Below are positions 7,967 to 16,178 of a stretch of 64,000 nt of DNA, in pieces. Under the pieces are notes generated by a model. It saw nothing but the letters and a program-made list of their open reading frames with translations. It was not told the origin of the DNA and did not search any database. The stretch comes from Streptomyces sp. ADI95-17. GTDB taxonomy: Bacteria > Actinomycetota > Actinomycetes > Streptomycetales > Streptomycetaceae. Location: NCBI RefSeq assembly GCF_003846175.1, contig NZ_ML123052.1, positions 36,501 to 100,500 of the forward strand. The letters run 5' to 3'. Every line of letters starts with the position of its first letter. Within the stretch, counting starts at the first letter, position 1. A program made the translations under genes and the position numbers.

Positions 7967-8455
7967 ATGTCGCAGAAGTCCCAGCCCGGCCGCGGTGCGC
8001 TGATGGCCGAGCTGACCGTCGAGTCACGCCGCTACATGGCCGCCTTCGCGCTCTTCAACCAGGCCGTCGCCGACCATCTGCGGCTCCACCCGACCGATCT
8101 CCAGTGCCTCAACCTGCTCAGCCTGGAGGCGGCGCCGGTCACCACGGGCCGCATCGCGGAGCTGACCGGGTTGACCACGGGGTCGGCGACCCGGCTGGTC
8201 GACCGGCTGGAGCGGGGCGGGTACGTGACGCGCGAGCGGGACACCGTCGACCGGCGACGGGTGCTCGTCACGACCGTGCCGGAACGGATGGTGGAGATCG
8301 GTGCGGTCTGGGAGCGGCTGAACGGGGCGTGGGCGGCGATGTTCGAGGCGTACGACGACGATGAAGTGGCCCTGCTCATCGCCCATATGCGGCGGACGGT
8401 CGAGCTGAGCGCGCTGCAGGTCGAGTCGCTGCGGGAGGCCGCCGGCGGTGCGTGA
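7967..8455 (+). CDS. MarR-family transcriptional regulator
   Basis: 162 residues from the ATG at 7967. A start at 7943 would add only an unsupported tail. The winged helix-turn-helix spans roughly residues 40-105: TDLQCLNLL, then TGRIAELTGLTTGSATRLVDRLERGGYVTRERD, then a basic wing DRRRVLV, all characteristic of MarR. The N- and C-terminal helices would form the dimer interface. It follows the TetR gene on the same strand but is separated by repeats, and no clear operator or partner gene was found, so its targets are unknown. Confidence 0.9.
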   Translation: MSQKSQPGRGALMAELTVESRRYMAAFALFNQAVADHLRLHPTDLQCLNLLSLEAAPVTTGRIAELTGLTTGSATRLVDRLERGGYVTRERDTVDRRRVLVTTVPERMVEIGAVWERLNGAWAAMFEAYDDDEVALLIAHMRRTVELSALQVESLREAAGGA

Positions 8456-8482
8456 CGGCCGACGGCCGGCCGGGCGGCGGGG

Positions 8483-9226
8483 CTACGCGCCGTCTGCCGA
8501 TGTGGGCGCGAATTCCCGGATGGCCTTCGTGACGATCGCCTCCAGATGGGAGTGGTGGGCGCCCCGCCAGTAGACGCGGTCGCACTCCGTGCACTGCGCG
8601 AAGACGTCGTACGAGCTCCGGGTGCCGTGCTCCAGCTGATCGCTGACCATGTCCTTGTCGGCCGCCTTCAGTGGGCCGTTGCAGGCGGTGCACCTGGTCC
8701 ACGGGGCGAGCTGCGGGGCGAACCGCTCCAGCACATCGCGGAGTTGGTTCTCCGGGCGGTCGCTGTAGACGTACGCCCCGGCCCAGATCTCGCGCCGGTG
8801 CAGCAGCCCGCGGTCCCGTGAGAGCAGTACGCGCCGCTCCTGTGCCGACCGGGCGGCCAGCGCGGGATCGCCGATGTCCTCGCTCTCGTACGCCGCGTCG
8901 ACACCCAGCAGTCGCAGCCGTCGGGCCAGGGTGCCGAGGTGGACGTCGAGCAGGAACCGCAGGGGCGCGCCCGGGATCTGCTGGGGGCGTGCCACGGCGC
9001 GGACCTCGACCAGTTCGCCGTCCCCCGGGATGTGTGAGACCGGCACGGGCCGGCCGTCGACCAGGATCTCTCCGGCCTCGGTGAGCGGGATGCCGAGCGA
9101 CTCCACGACATGGCCGAGGGTGGACGAGCCGTCCGTTGTCACGGCCGTGCGTCCCCGGCGGCGTTCGTGTGCGACGAAGAGCCGCAGCTCGGGGGCGACT
9201 TCGAGGTGGATCTCCGGTCCGTTCAC
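8483..9226 (-). CDS. Mut7-C RNase domain protein with ubiquitin-like N-terminal domain
   Basis: 247 residues with a two-part layout. Residues 5-80 form a ThiS/MoaD-like beta-grasp (Mut7-C ubiquitin type: TTDGSSTLGHVVESLGIP, GEILVDGRPV). Residues 88-170 are a PIN-related Mut7-C domain (FLLDVHLGTLARRLRLLGVDA; SEDIGDPALA; LLSRDRGLL) with the acidic residues expected for metal-dependent RNase activity. The C-terminus is a zinc ribbon with CTAC and CTEC pairs. The reading frame ends in HSHLEAIV helices typical of the family. RNA degradation or processing is inferred from the fold; no substrate is known. It appears monocistronic. Confidence 0.9.
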   Translation of the reverse strand: MNGPEIHLEVAPELRLFVAHERRRGRTAVTTDGSSTLGHVVESLGIPLTEAGEILVDGRPVPVSHIPGDGELVEVRAVARPQQIPGAPLRFLLDVHLGTLARRLRLLGVDAAYESEDIGDPALAARSAQERRVLLSRDRGLLHRREIWAGAYVYSDRPENQLRDVLERFAPQLAPWTRCTACNGPLKAADKDMVSDQLEHGTRSSYDVFAQCTECDRVYWRGAHHSHLEAIVTKAIREFAPTSADGA

Positions 9227-9310
9227 CCTGCCAGGATGTCATCGGCCGGGGTGTGCCAGCCAGGGGGTTTCGCCGCTCAGGTGGTTTCGCCGCGCGGGGA
9301 GTCTCGCTGC

Positions 9311-10165
9311 TCAGGGGCGGAAAGCCGCGGCGTTCTCCTCGGCCCAGGCGGCGAAGGTGCGGGCCGGGTGACCGGTCAGCTTCTCGATGTCGCCCGTCAC
9401 CTCGTCCGGGACGCCGTCCAGAGCGGCCATGTACGCGAGCAGCCCGTCGGCGACCGGACCGGGCATGAAGGCGGACATGGATTCCTTCCAGGCGGCTCCG
9501 GTCACGGTGTTGACGGCGACGGGGTGCCCGGACGCCGCCGCCAGCGCGCCGACCTGCTCGGCTGCGGTGAGCGATTCGGGGCCGGTCAGGTGGTACGCCG
9601 CGCCTTGCAGCCGGGGCTCGGTGAGCACGGCCAGGGCGGCCTCGGCGATGTCCGTCGGATCGATCAGGCTGGAGTGGCTGTCGGGGTAGGGGAGGTCGAC
9701 GGAGCCGTTGGCCCGTACCGGCTGCGCCCACTGGTACGCGTTGCTCGCGAAGGCCCCCGGACGGAGCAGCGTCGTGGTGAGGGGCGAGGCGATCAGGGCC
9801 TGCTCCACCGCGTGGTGGGAGGCGGCGATCGGGTTGTCCTGGGCGTCCGGGGCCAGGACCGAACTGGAGGAGAGCAGCACGATGTGGCCCACCCCGGCGG
9901 TCTCGGCGGCGGCGAGGAAGGCGTCGATGCCGGACGGGTCGGCGTAGAGGAAGACGGCGTCGATGCCGTCGAGAGCGGCCCCGAAGGTGGCCGGATCGCC
10001 GAGATCGCAGGCCACGACGGGCACCCCGGCGGGCAGCGCTTCGGCCGTGGCGGCAAGGCTTTCGGGCGTGCGCGAGGCCGCGCGGACGGCGTGACCGTCG
10101 CGGTGCAGCAGTGAGACGAGCGTGGAGCCGATACGGCCCCGGCATCCGGTGACGAGAGTGTGCAT
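9311..10165 (-). CDS. NmrA-type NAD(P)-binding protein
   Basis: 284 residues, an atypical short-chain reductase fold of the NmrA/HSCARG kind. Seen are the N-terminal dinucleotide site VTGCRGRIGSTLV, the R-x-x-S segment after beta-2 (AASRTPESL), and the conserved middle IVLLSSSSV and LLRPGAF motifs. It lacks the Tyr-x-x-x-Lys catalytic pair of classical SDRs at the usual place, so it may act as a redox sensor or as an isoflavone-reductase-like enzyme. The upstream region has a palindrome CTGCGT-G-ACGCAG, suggesting regulation, but no regulator gene is adjacent. Confidence 0.85.
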   Translation of the reverse strand: MHTLVTGCRGRIGSTLVSLLHRDGHAVRAASRTPESLAATAEALPAGVPVVACDLGDPATFGAALDGIDAVFLYADPSGIDAFLAAAETAGVGHIVLLSSSSVLAPDAQDNPIAASHHAVEQALIASPLTTTLLRPGAFASNAYQWAQPVRANGSVDLPYPDSHSSLIDPTDIAEAALAVLTEPRLQGAAYHLTGPESLTAAEQVGALAAASGHPVAVNTVTGAAWKESMSAFMPGPVADGLLAYMAALDGVPDEVTGDIEKLTGHPARTFAAWAEENAAAFRP

Positions 10166-10253
10166 GGCGCAGGAATCCCCTCTGCGGGCGTGCGGCGAAC
10201 ATGACTGCGGTACGCATATGACGGCGGTACGAAAAAGCTGCGACGCAAATAAG

Positions 10254-10266
10254 CTGCGTGACGCAG
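10254..10266. promoter_or_regulatory. Palindrome upstream of the NmrA-type gene
   Basis: Perfect CTGCGT-G-ACGCAG palindrome about 90 bp upstream of the minus-strand NmrA-type gene. AGCTGCG also occurs as a direct repeat just upstream. It is a possible operator, and its protein is unidentified. Confidence 0.45.
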
Positions 10267-10312
10267 ATAAATATCCAGCAACGGCACCGGGCCGTCAAAC
10301 GTTTTCGCACGG

Positions 10313-10846
10313 CTACGAGGCGAAGTGTCCGAGGTCGAGCCGCCAGTCGTTCGTCAGCAGCGCATGGCCGGGCGGGTACTCGAAGTCGCACTCGCCGATC
10401 AGGGCGAAGCCCGCCTTGCGGCACACCGCGTTCGACGCGCCGTTCTCCACGGACGGGTAGGCGTGCAGGAAGCGGTGCTTGCGCTCGGCGCGGGCCTGCT
10501 CGGCGACTGCCCTCGTCGCGGCTGTCGCGATGCCCAGGCCCTGGTACCCGGGGAGGACGGCCCACCCCGTCTCGTACACCTCCTGGCCCTGCCAGGTCCG
10601 CTCCCAGAAGCCGATCGTGCCCACCGCCTCGGCCCCGTCCGTCAGCGCGATGCGGAACATCCTGCCCCGGCCCGTGCGGTCCGCGCTCAGCTCCATGTAA
10701 CGCCCGTGGCGCGCTATGAGCTGCTCCTCCGTCTCGGGGCCGCCCAAGTGGTCAATCAGCTCAGGTGCGTTGGCGCGGCGGAGCAGCTCCAGGTCTGCGT
10801 CCGACCAGGCATCGATCCGTACGGAAGATGAAGCGGCGCGTTCCAT
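10313..10846 (-). CDS. GNAT-family N-acetyltransferase
   Basis: 177 residues, one GNAT domain of the RimJ/RimL-like (Acetyltransf_3) type. Motif A is seen as GWAVLPGYQGLGIATAATRAV (residues 93-113), with the acetyl-CoA loop QGLGIA. Motif B includes ENGASNAVCRKAGF. The substrate is unknown: ribosomal protein N-termini, antibiotics or small amines are all seen in the family. It is encoded on the same strand as the NmrA-type gene but 147 bp upstream, with a possible separate promoter. Confidence 0.88.
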   Translation of the reverse strand: MERAASSSVRIDAWSDADLELLRRANAPELIDHLGGPETEEQLIARHGRYMELSADRTGRGRMFRIALTDGAEAVGTIGFWERTWQGQEVYETGWAVLPGYQGLGIATAATRAVAEQARAERKHRFLHAYPSVENGASNAVCRKAGFALIGECDFEYPPGHALLTNDWRLDLGHFAS

Positions 10847-10897
10847 ACCGGAACTGTAGGACGCGGCACTGACAGCAGCAGGAGCGTCAACGGGCGG

Positions 10898-11698
10898 TCA
10901 GCGCGGGGCGAACGCCGTCGGGGGCACGCCGACCGTGGCGGTGAAGTCCCTGATCAGGTGGGCCTGGTCGCTGTAGCCGAGCTCCGCCGCGAGCGCCGCC
11001 CAGTCCACCTGCGGGTCCGACTCCGCCCGCTCCAGGGCCTCGTGGATGCGGTAGCGGAGGATGACCCACTTGGGGCCGACGCCGACGTACGAGGCGAAGA
11101 GCCGCTGGAGCGAGCGCGGCGACAGCCCTTCGGCGCGGGCGAGTCCGTCGACCCGGCGCACCGTGCGGTCCGTGCGCACCAGGTCGGCCAGCGCCATCGC
11201 GCGTTCGGCCTGCGGGTCCGCCGCCGGGCCGAGCGCCAGCAGGTACCGGTCGAGCGCCGCCACCCGTGCGTCCTCGTCGGCCGGGCCGAGGACGTCCGAC
11301 GGCGGGGCGGGCGGGGTGAACACCTCGTCGGCGGGAAGCCGCCGCCCCGTCCACTCCGAGACCGGCCGGTCCGGTGCGAACGGCCGGAATCCTCCGGGCC
11401 GGAACTGCACCCCGCAGACCCGGCCCCGGCCCTCCAGCTTCTGCGTGAAGAGCTCCAGCCCGATGCCCGAGACCTCCACGAAATCGTCCGCGCCCTCGAA
11501 CCGCTGGAAGACCAGGTTCACGGACGGGTGCGGCACCACATGGGAGGCGTACGGCTGCGACAGGTCCCAGTCGATGAGCCAGTAGTGCTCCACGTACGGC
11601 CGCAGCCCGGCGGCGGGCTCGCGGCGGCGGAAACGTACCTGGGCGAAGAGTTCGGGGGCGTCGACGATGCCCCGGGTGTCGCGTCGAGGACCGGCCAT
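10898..11698 (-). CDS. AraC-family transcriptional regulator
   Basis: About 266 residues from the ATG at 11698. A much longer frame runs through from the other side, but it has no family sense. The N-terminal 150 residues match the regulatory domain common in actinobacterial AraC-like proteins (LRPYVEHYWLIDWDL; HPSVNLVFQ; VCGVQFRPGGFRPF). The C-terminal 100 residues carry two helix-turn-helices (VDGLARAEGLSPRSLQRLFASYVGVGPKW and WAALAAELGYSDQAHLIRDF). It is divergent from a DinB-type gene with a 90-bp gap, which is the likely target. Confidence 0.9.
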   Translation of the reverse strand: MAGPRRDTRGIVDAPELFAQVRFRRREPAAGLRPYVEHYWLIDWDLSQPYASHVVPHPSVNLVFQRFEGADDFVEVSGIGLELFTQKLEGRGRVCGVQFRPGGFRPFAPDRPVSEWTGRRLPADEVFTPPAPPSDVLGPADEDARVAALDRYLLALGPAADPQAERAMALADLVRTDRTVRRVDGLARAEGLSPRSLQRLFASYVGVGPKWVILRYRIHEALERAESDPQVDWAALAAELGYSDQAHLIRDFTATVGVPPTAFAPR

Positions 11699-11788
11699 GG
11701 CGGCGATCCTACGATCCGTGGACGGCCGGGGCGCGGAGGTGTCGCGTTTCTTCAAGCGCCCGGCCGCCCGGGCGTGCATCGTCGGAGG

Positions 11789-12361
11789 ATGACGAAGATC
11801 AGTGAGTTGCTGGCCATGGCCGTCGGACCGGCCGTGGCGGTGCTGGACGGGATCGACGACGACGGCCTCGACGCCCCCACTCCGTGCGCGGAGTACGACG
11901 TACGGGCCCTGATCAGCCATCTCTTCCAAGTGGTCGTCAACTTCCAGGCCCTGGCGGCCAGGCAGGAGGTCGACTTCGGTACGACGCCGGACATCGTCAC
12001 CGGGGACTGGCGGGCCCGGTTCGGCGAGGAGGCGGCCGGGCTGGTGGCGGCCTGGGCCGTGCCCGGCGCGGACGAGGGGACCACGGGGGCCATGGGGCTT
12101 CCGGCCAGGACCGTCGGGAACATGGTGCTGGGCGATCTGACCGTCCACGCCTGGGACCTGGCGCGGGCCACCGGCCAGGAGTTCGCCCCGGACCGGTCCG
12201 TACTCGACGAGATCGGTCCCGCGCTGGCCGCGATGGCTCCGATGGCCCGGGAGGCGAAGGTCTTCGGCGAGCCCTACCCCGTGCCGGACGGGGCTAGCCC
12301 CTTCGACGAGGTGCTGGCGCTGACCGGCCGGGATCCCGGCTGGCGGCCGCCCGGCGCCTGA
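11789..12361 (+). CDS. TIGR03086-family DinB-like metal-binding protein
   Basis: 190 residues with the actinobacterial maleylpyruvate isomerase/DinB N-terminal pattern: PTPCAEYDVRALISHLF near residues 31-47, GDLTVHAWDLARATGQ near 115-130, then a C-terminal PFDEVLALTGRDP. The His residues in ISHLF and VHAWD are the expected metal ligands of a four-helix bundle. The usual family prediction is a thiol-dependent transferase or isomerase. A GGAGG abuts the ATG with no spacing, so a GTG five codons upstream, or an ATG at codon 10, may be the real start. It is divergent from the AraC gene. Confidence 0.85.
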   Translation: MTKISELLAMAVGPAVAVLDGIDDDGLDAPTPCAEYDVRALISHLFQVVVNFQALAARQEVDFGTTPDIVTGDWRARFGEEAAGLVAAWAVPGADEGTTGAMGLPARTVGNMVLGDLTVHAWDLARATGQEFAPDRSVLDEIGPALAAMAPMAREAKVFGEPYPVPDGASPFDEVLALTGRDPGWRPPGA

Positions 12362-12653
12362 CGCCGGCGGCCGGAGGGCGAGGGTCCGGGGCCTCGCCCT
12401 CCGGTGCCTCCGGCGTGTCGTAGAGGCCGTCCAGGCCGGCGAACGCGGTGTCGACGACGGCCTCGGCATCCACCAGCATCGCGCTCTCGGCCTGCCGGGC
12501 CGCCCGGTGGCCCGGCCTGCCGGTACACGGGGGCGCCGGGCGCCGTCGCCGCCACCAGCTCTCGCACGCCGCGTAGATGCCGCAGGCGAAGACCAGCACC
12601 AGGATGGACAGGGCCAGCAGGGCGTCGCCCACGGCAGACCTCCTCGCACGCAC
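12294..12653 (-). CDS. Hypothetical single-pass membrane protein
   Basis: 119 residues. The N-terminus has one clear membrane segment (DALLALSILVLVFACGIYAA, about 10-29) followed by a basic patch WWRRRR, so the C-terminus is probably cytoplasmic. Residues 57-80 (AMLVDAEAVVDTAFAGLDGLYD) read like an amphipathic helix, and the end is Pro/Arg-rich. Its last 68 bp overlap the end of the convergent DinB-like gene, so the true stop or the gene itself is uncertain. No homologue is recognised. Confidence 0.5.
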   Translation of the reverse strand: MRARRSAVGDALLALSILVLVFACGIYAACESWWRRRRPAPPCTGRPGHRAARQAESAMLVDAEAVVDTAFAGLDGLYDTPEAPEGEAPDPRPPAAGVRRRAAASRDPGRSAPAPRRRG

Positions 12654-12785
12654 GGGACCAAGGCAGGTCTCCTCTGCATCGGCAGGTTCGCCGGGCCGGC
12701 TGAAGATCTGTCTTCGGCCAATGAGTGGGAGGAGTGGCCGGATGCGGGCGGGGACGGGTATGCGGATGTGGGGTGCGAGGGCGGT

Positions 12786-13934
12786 CTACCGGCTCCACAC
12801 GTGCAGTGCGTCGCCCGCCTCCGAAACCGTGTACCAGGTGCCGTCGCCGAGCGCCGTGGGCACGCCCGATATCGGGAACGGGTACGCGACCTGCGCCGTC
12901 AACCGCATCCCCGCCCCGGCCGTGCTCACCAGCCAGTGGCGCTGCTCGCCGTACTCCCCGTCCCGCTCCGACGTACCGGCGATGACGGTCTCCTCGTCGA
13001 GGAAGCCGCACTCGTAGTCCCAGATCGTCTCGTCGGCGTCCCCGTCGTCGGGATCGGCTTCGGGATGGCGCGGGACGACGTGCTCGGTGTCGAGTTCGGA
13101 GAGTACGGAACCGTCGTCGATCCGGTGCACGCCGAGCGTCTCCTCGTAGTGAGTCACCGTCAGGAAGCGGTCTCCCGAAGGGCTCACCCCCGTCAGGATC
13201 CGTTCGTCGTCGCAGAACTGCTCGACGGAGAGCTTCGCGCCGTCCCACCGGCCCCACCGCAGCGGCACCCCGTCCTGGCCCTCGCCGACACACAGCCCCA
13301 TCCGGGCGGGGTCGGGATGCGGGACATGGTCGGAGCCGGCCGCCACCGTCCCGGTCTCCGCCCGGCCGAGCACCCGTCCGTCGGCGGCGTCGATGACCAG
13401 CCACTCGTCCAGCGCCTCCGGATCGGGGCCGGATGCGGCGACGGGGCCGCGGATATGGGCCCAGACGAGCGTCCCGTCCGCGGAGAACACGGCCGAGCCG
13501 CTGTCCGCGTACAGATGCCGGCGGTCGGCCGCGTACTCCTCGTACGTGGTGTGCAGGGTGCGGCAGCTGCCCTCCCAGCAGCCGTGCGCCACCTCCCAGC
13601 GCACCGCCCCCGACGGATCCACCGCGCGCACCGCGTGCACCCCGGCGAAGACCGCGAGGCCGCCGCCCGGCGCCACCGTGCAGGTCCCGAAGCCGCGGGG
13701 CCAGGGGGCGGGGAAACGGACCGGCGCCGCGTCCGGATCGCCGGGGTCGACGGCGATCAGCTCGGTGTCGCCGCGCTGGACGAGCAGGCGCCGGAGTCCT
13801 GCTGACGGCCCGTCGTCGGAACCGGGCCGTGCGTCCGGCCAGTGCAGGAGGTGCGGGGCGTCCGCCGTTTTCCGTACGTGGTCCAGCGGTGCGGCGAGCG
13901 TGGTGACAAGGCGTGCGGCTGCGGCGTCGGCCAT
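12786..13934 (-). CDS. Conserved hypothetical beta-propeller-like protein
   Basis: About 382 residues from the ATG at 13934, which follows a GGGGAGGG ribosome site by eight bases; an ATG 11 codons upstream lacks one. No signal peptide is seen. The sequence has recurring blocks of the form (hydrophobic)-G-D/R-x-L-x-V, DPSGAVRWEV, SADGTLVWA, DAADGRVLGRAETG and SPSGDRFLTVTHY, as in WD40/PQQ-like propellers. It is probably cytoplasmic with a protein-interaction or sensing role. No catalytic motif is visible and the function is unknown. Confidence 0.75.
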   Translation of the reverse strand: MADAAAARLVTTLAAPLDHVRKTADAPHLLHWPDARPGSDDGPSAGLRRLLVQRGDTELIAVDPGDPDAAPVRFPAPWPRGFGTCTVAPGGGLAVFAGVHAVRAVDPSGAVRWEVAHGCWEGSCRTLHTTYEEYAADRRHLYADSGSAVFSADGTLVWAHIRGPVAASGPDPEALDEWLVIDAADGRVLGRAETGTVAAGSDHVPHPDPARMGLCVGEGQDGVPLRWGRWDGAKLSVEQFCDDERILTGVSPSGDRFLTVTHYEETLGVHRIDDGSVLSELDTEHVVPRHPEADPDDGDADETIWDYECGFLDEETVIAGTSERDGEYGEQRHWLVSTAGAGMRLTAQVAYPFPISGVPTALGDGTWYTVSEAGDALHVWSR

Positions 13935-14024
13935 GGGACGGGCCCTCCCCCTCGTGCGTGAGTGCATCGGTATGCGGTACGGGGAGAACCGTAAGGCCGG
14001 TCGGTGGGTGCCGGGGCGGCGGCC

Positions 14025-14993
14025 TCAGCCCTGGTACGTGTCCGGGACGATGGCGACCGGGCAGGGTGAGTAGTGCAGCACCGCGTGGTTGACCGGGCCC
14101 AGTTGGAGTCCGTGCCATCCGCTGCCGCGCCGGGCGCCGACGACCAGGAGTTCCGCGTTGTCGGCGGCTTCGATCAGTACCTGGTGGGCCGGGCCCTGTG
14201 CGACGGAGCGGTGGACGACGACGGTTTCGGAGCCGTCCTGGCCGGGAGCTCCCTGTGGCTCCTGCGCACCTTGTGTCCCTCGTGGCTCCTGCGCCTGCTG
14301 TCGTTTCTTCCGGTTCTCCAGGGTTTCCAGGCCCTTCAGGACCTCGTCCAGGTGTTCCTCGGCCTGTCGGCGCTGGGTGGAAGCGGGGGCGCCCGGGAGG
14401 GGCGGATGGGTCAGGAGCGCGTGCGCGGGGCGGCGCCAGGCGCGTACGGCGGTGAGCTCGCCGTGTCGCGACGCGGCCTGGGCCAGGGCGAAGACGGCGG
14501 CGGCCGAGGGACCGGCGTCATCGCTGATCCCGACGACGATGCGGCCGGGTTTCGGCGGTGCGCCCGGCTGCCTCGCCGGGATCACCACGACCGGGCAGTG
14601 CGACCGGCCGGCCAGCGCCAGCCCCACGGACCCCAGGAGCATTCCGGCGATCCGGCCCCGGCCCCGCGAGCCCAGTACGACGAGTGACGCCTCGTGGCTC
14701 TCCTGGACGAGGGCGGCCACCGGGTCCTCGGGCTGCACGTCGGCCACCACGCTCACCTCGGGTCTGAGGTCGCGCACCCGGTCCCGGGCCGAGGCGACCA
14801 GATGCTCGGCGAGGAGCTGTTCGCCGGGCACCCCGGCGTCCACGGTGGGCCGCAGGCCCTCGTAGTGCTCCCACAGCGACGCGTGCACGACGCGCAGCGG
14901 GAGCCGGGAGCGTGACGCCTCGGCCGCGGCCCAGTCCAGGGCGCGCAGACTGCCCTCCGATCCGTCCACCCCGACGACCACCGGGAGCCCCAT
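14025..14993 (-). CDS. Universal stress protein, tandem UspA domains
   Basis: About 322 residues. The ATG at 14993 is preferred because AAAGG lies 11 bases before it; a GTG three codons earlier is also possible. Two UspA domains are present. The first (residues 2-140) has VVVGVDGSEGSLRALDWA and the ATP-binding VVLGSRGRGRIAGMLLGSV. The second (150-322) has IVVGISDDAGPS and VVGARRGSGWHGLQLGPVNHAV. The linker in the second domain is Gln/Glu/Lys-rich. The gene begins 18 bp after the Acg-type nitroreductase gene on the same strand, so the two are likely one operon. Such proteins mark dormancy or hypoxia responses in actinobacteria. Confidence 0.92.
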   Translation of the reverse strand: MGLPVVVGVDGSEGSLRALDWAAAEASRSRLPLRVVHASLWEHYEGLRPTVDAGVPGEQLLAEHLVASARDRVRDLRPEVSVVADVQPEDPVAALVQESHEASLVVLGSRGRGRIAGMLLGSVGLALAGRSHCPVVVIPARQPGAPPKPGRIVVGISDDAGPSAAAVFALAQAASRHGELTAVRAWRRPAHALLTHPPLPGAPASTQRRQAEEHLDEVLKGLETLENRKKRQQAQEPRGTQGAQEPQGAPGQDGSETVVVHRSVAQGPAHQVLIEAADNAELLVVGARRGSGWHGLQLGPVNHAVLHYSPCPVAIVPDTYQG

Positions 14994-15011
14994 CGCGCCC
15001 ACCGCCTTTCT

Positions 15012-16013
15012 CTACGGTTCGATCGTCAGCACCCGGTCCAGGCGGCGGCGCGGCGTTCGCGGACCGGTGGGCCCGTATCCCATGCGGATGATCATCTGGG
15101 GGTTCCCCGTGCCGTGGACGGGGTCGCGCAGGACCCAGCGCAGGTCAGGCCATTCGACGGGCTGGGTCGCGAACGAGGTGGACACCGAGTCCAGCGTGGC
15201 GGTGAGCAGGACGCGTTCCAGCGCCTGGCCCGCGCGGAGCCAGTCCGCCGGGCGGTCGTCCGTGGTGGACAGCAGGGCCAGTTGCGGCCGTCGCTCGAAA
15301 AGGACGCGGGCCCGGCCCGCCGGGGCGCCGGTGCCGGTGAAGTCGCGGTTGGTCGCCCGCTCGGAGGCGTCGCGCGGGCCGAAGGCGTAGTCGGGGATCC
15401 CGTCGACCGGCGCGTCGGTCTTCGTGAACCGGGTCCAGTGCTCCTGCTCGGCCTCCCGCGCCGGGTCGCCGCGGTCGTACCCCTCGGCGTCCCGGATCAG
15501 GTCGAGCACGGTCTCCAGATGCGGCGGGACCAGGAACGCGAGGTCCGCACCCTCGGTACGGGCCGCGCTCACGAGGCGGGCGCGGACCTCGTCGGGGATC
15601 GGCTGCTCGTCGAACGGGTAGCGGCTGGTGTGCCGGTCCGCGATCGCGGGGTGGAGGGCGCGGAGCGCCTCGTCGGCCCGGTCGCGCGGGGCGTCGGGGC
15701 CGGCGTCCAGGCGTACGGCGGCCAGGAACGCCGGATCGGACGGGGCGGGCAGCAGGGTGGTGGCCGCGGCCAAGCCGTGGTGGGCGGCGGACACCCGCAG
15801 GTTCAGCAGGGCCGCGCCGCAGCCCACGTGCAGGGCGCGGGTGGTGGGGTCGGCCGCCGGCATCGCGCGCTCGAAGTCGGCCCGGAGGGCGAGGGTGCGG
15901 TCGCCGCGTGTGTAGCGGAAGAGCCAGGGCTGGGCGTTGTGCATGGACGGTGCGGCGGTGGCGTCGGCCACGAGGTCGGCCACCACCGTGTCGGTGAGCG
16001 TCTGGGCGGACAT
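15012..16013 (-). CDS. Acg-family FMN-binding nitroreductase-like protein
   Basis: 333 residues from the ATG at 16013, with a GGGGGTC site upstream. It matches the Acg (Rv2032-like) family, two fused nitroreductase folds that bind FMN but often lack usual reductase activity. Characteristic segments are ATAAPSMHNAQPWLFRYT at the N-terminus, PIADRHTSRYPF in the middle, and QALERVLLTATLDSVSTSFATQPVEWP plus PQMIIRMGYGP near the C-terminus. In Mycobacterium, acg belongs to the DosR dormancy regulon and the protein may sequester FMN. It is flanked on both sides by universal stress proteins, which supports a similar stress role here. Confidence 0.9.
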   Translation of the reverse strand: MSAQTLTDTVVADLVADATAAPSMHNAQPWLFRYTRGDRTLALRADFERAMPAADPTTRALHVGCGAALLNLRVSAAHHGLAAATTLLPAPSDPAFLAAVRLDAGPDAPRDRADEALRALHPAIADRHTSRYPFDEQPIPDEVRARLVSAARTEGADLAFLVPPHLETVLDLIRDAEGYDRGDPAREAEQEHWTRFTKTDAPVDGIPDYAFGPRDASERATNRDFTGTGAPAGRARVLFERRPQLALLSTTDDRPADWLRAGQALERVLLTATLDSVSTSFATQPVEWPDLRWVLRDPVHGTGNPQMIIRMGYGPTGPRTPRRRLDRVLTIEP

Positions 16014-16099
16014 CTGACCCCCGCGGTTCGGGAACTGTCGATGTCTCTCCAGCATGTATCAAGTGCCGCCGCGACGGTACGGGAGAAGGTCCGGGTTTC

Positions 16100-16109
16100 C
16101 GGGATCCCG
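16100..16109. promoter_or_regulatory. CGGGATCCCG palindrome between Acg-type gene and second Usp gene
   Basis: A perfect 10-bp palindrome sits mid-way in the 165-bp divergent gap. A TTCGGGAACT half-site lies at 16027-16036. The arrangement suits a shared regulator, but a full DosR-type box was not found. Confidence 0.35.
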
Positions 16110-16178
16110 TCGGGTGGGGGATCGTGGAAGGGAGGCAGGGGAGGGTGGCGGCGGAACTTCGCGCACCGGAGGTGGATC

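Noticed and set aside
8376..10565. A 729-codon minus-strand frame across the Mut7-C and NmrA-type genes
   Set aside because: It is an Arg/Pro/Gly-rich shadow of real genes with no recognisable domain, typical of high-GC DNA.
15114..16178. Long plus-strand extension before the second Usp gene
   Set aside because: It runs antisense to the Acg-type gene; the Usp start with GGAGGTG at 16179 is better.
16014..16178. A full DosR/DevR box upstream of the Acg-type gene
   Set aside because: Only a half-site and an unrelated palindrome were found, so no DosR control is claimed.
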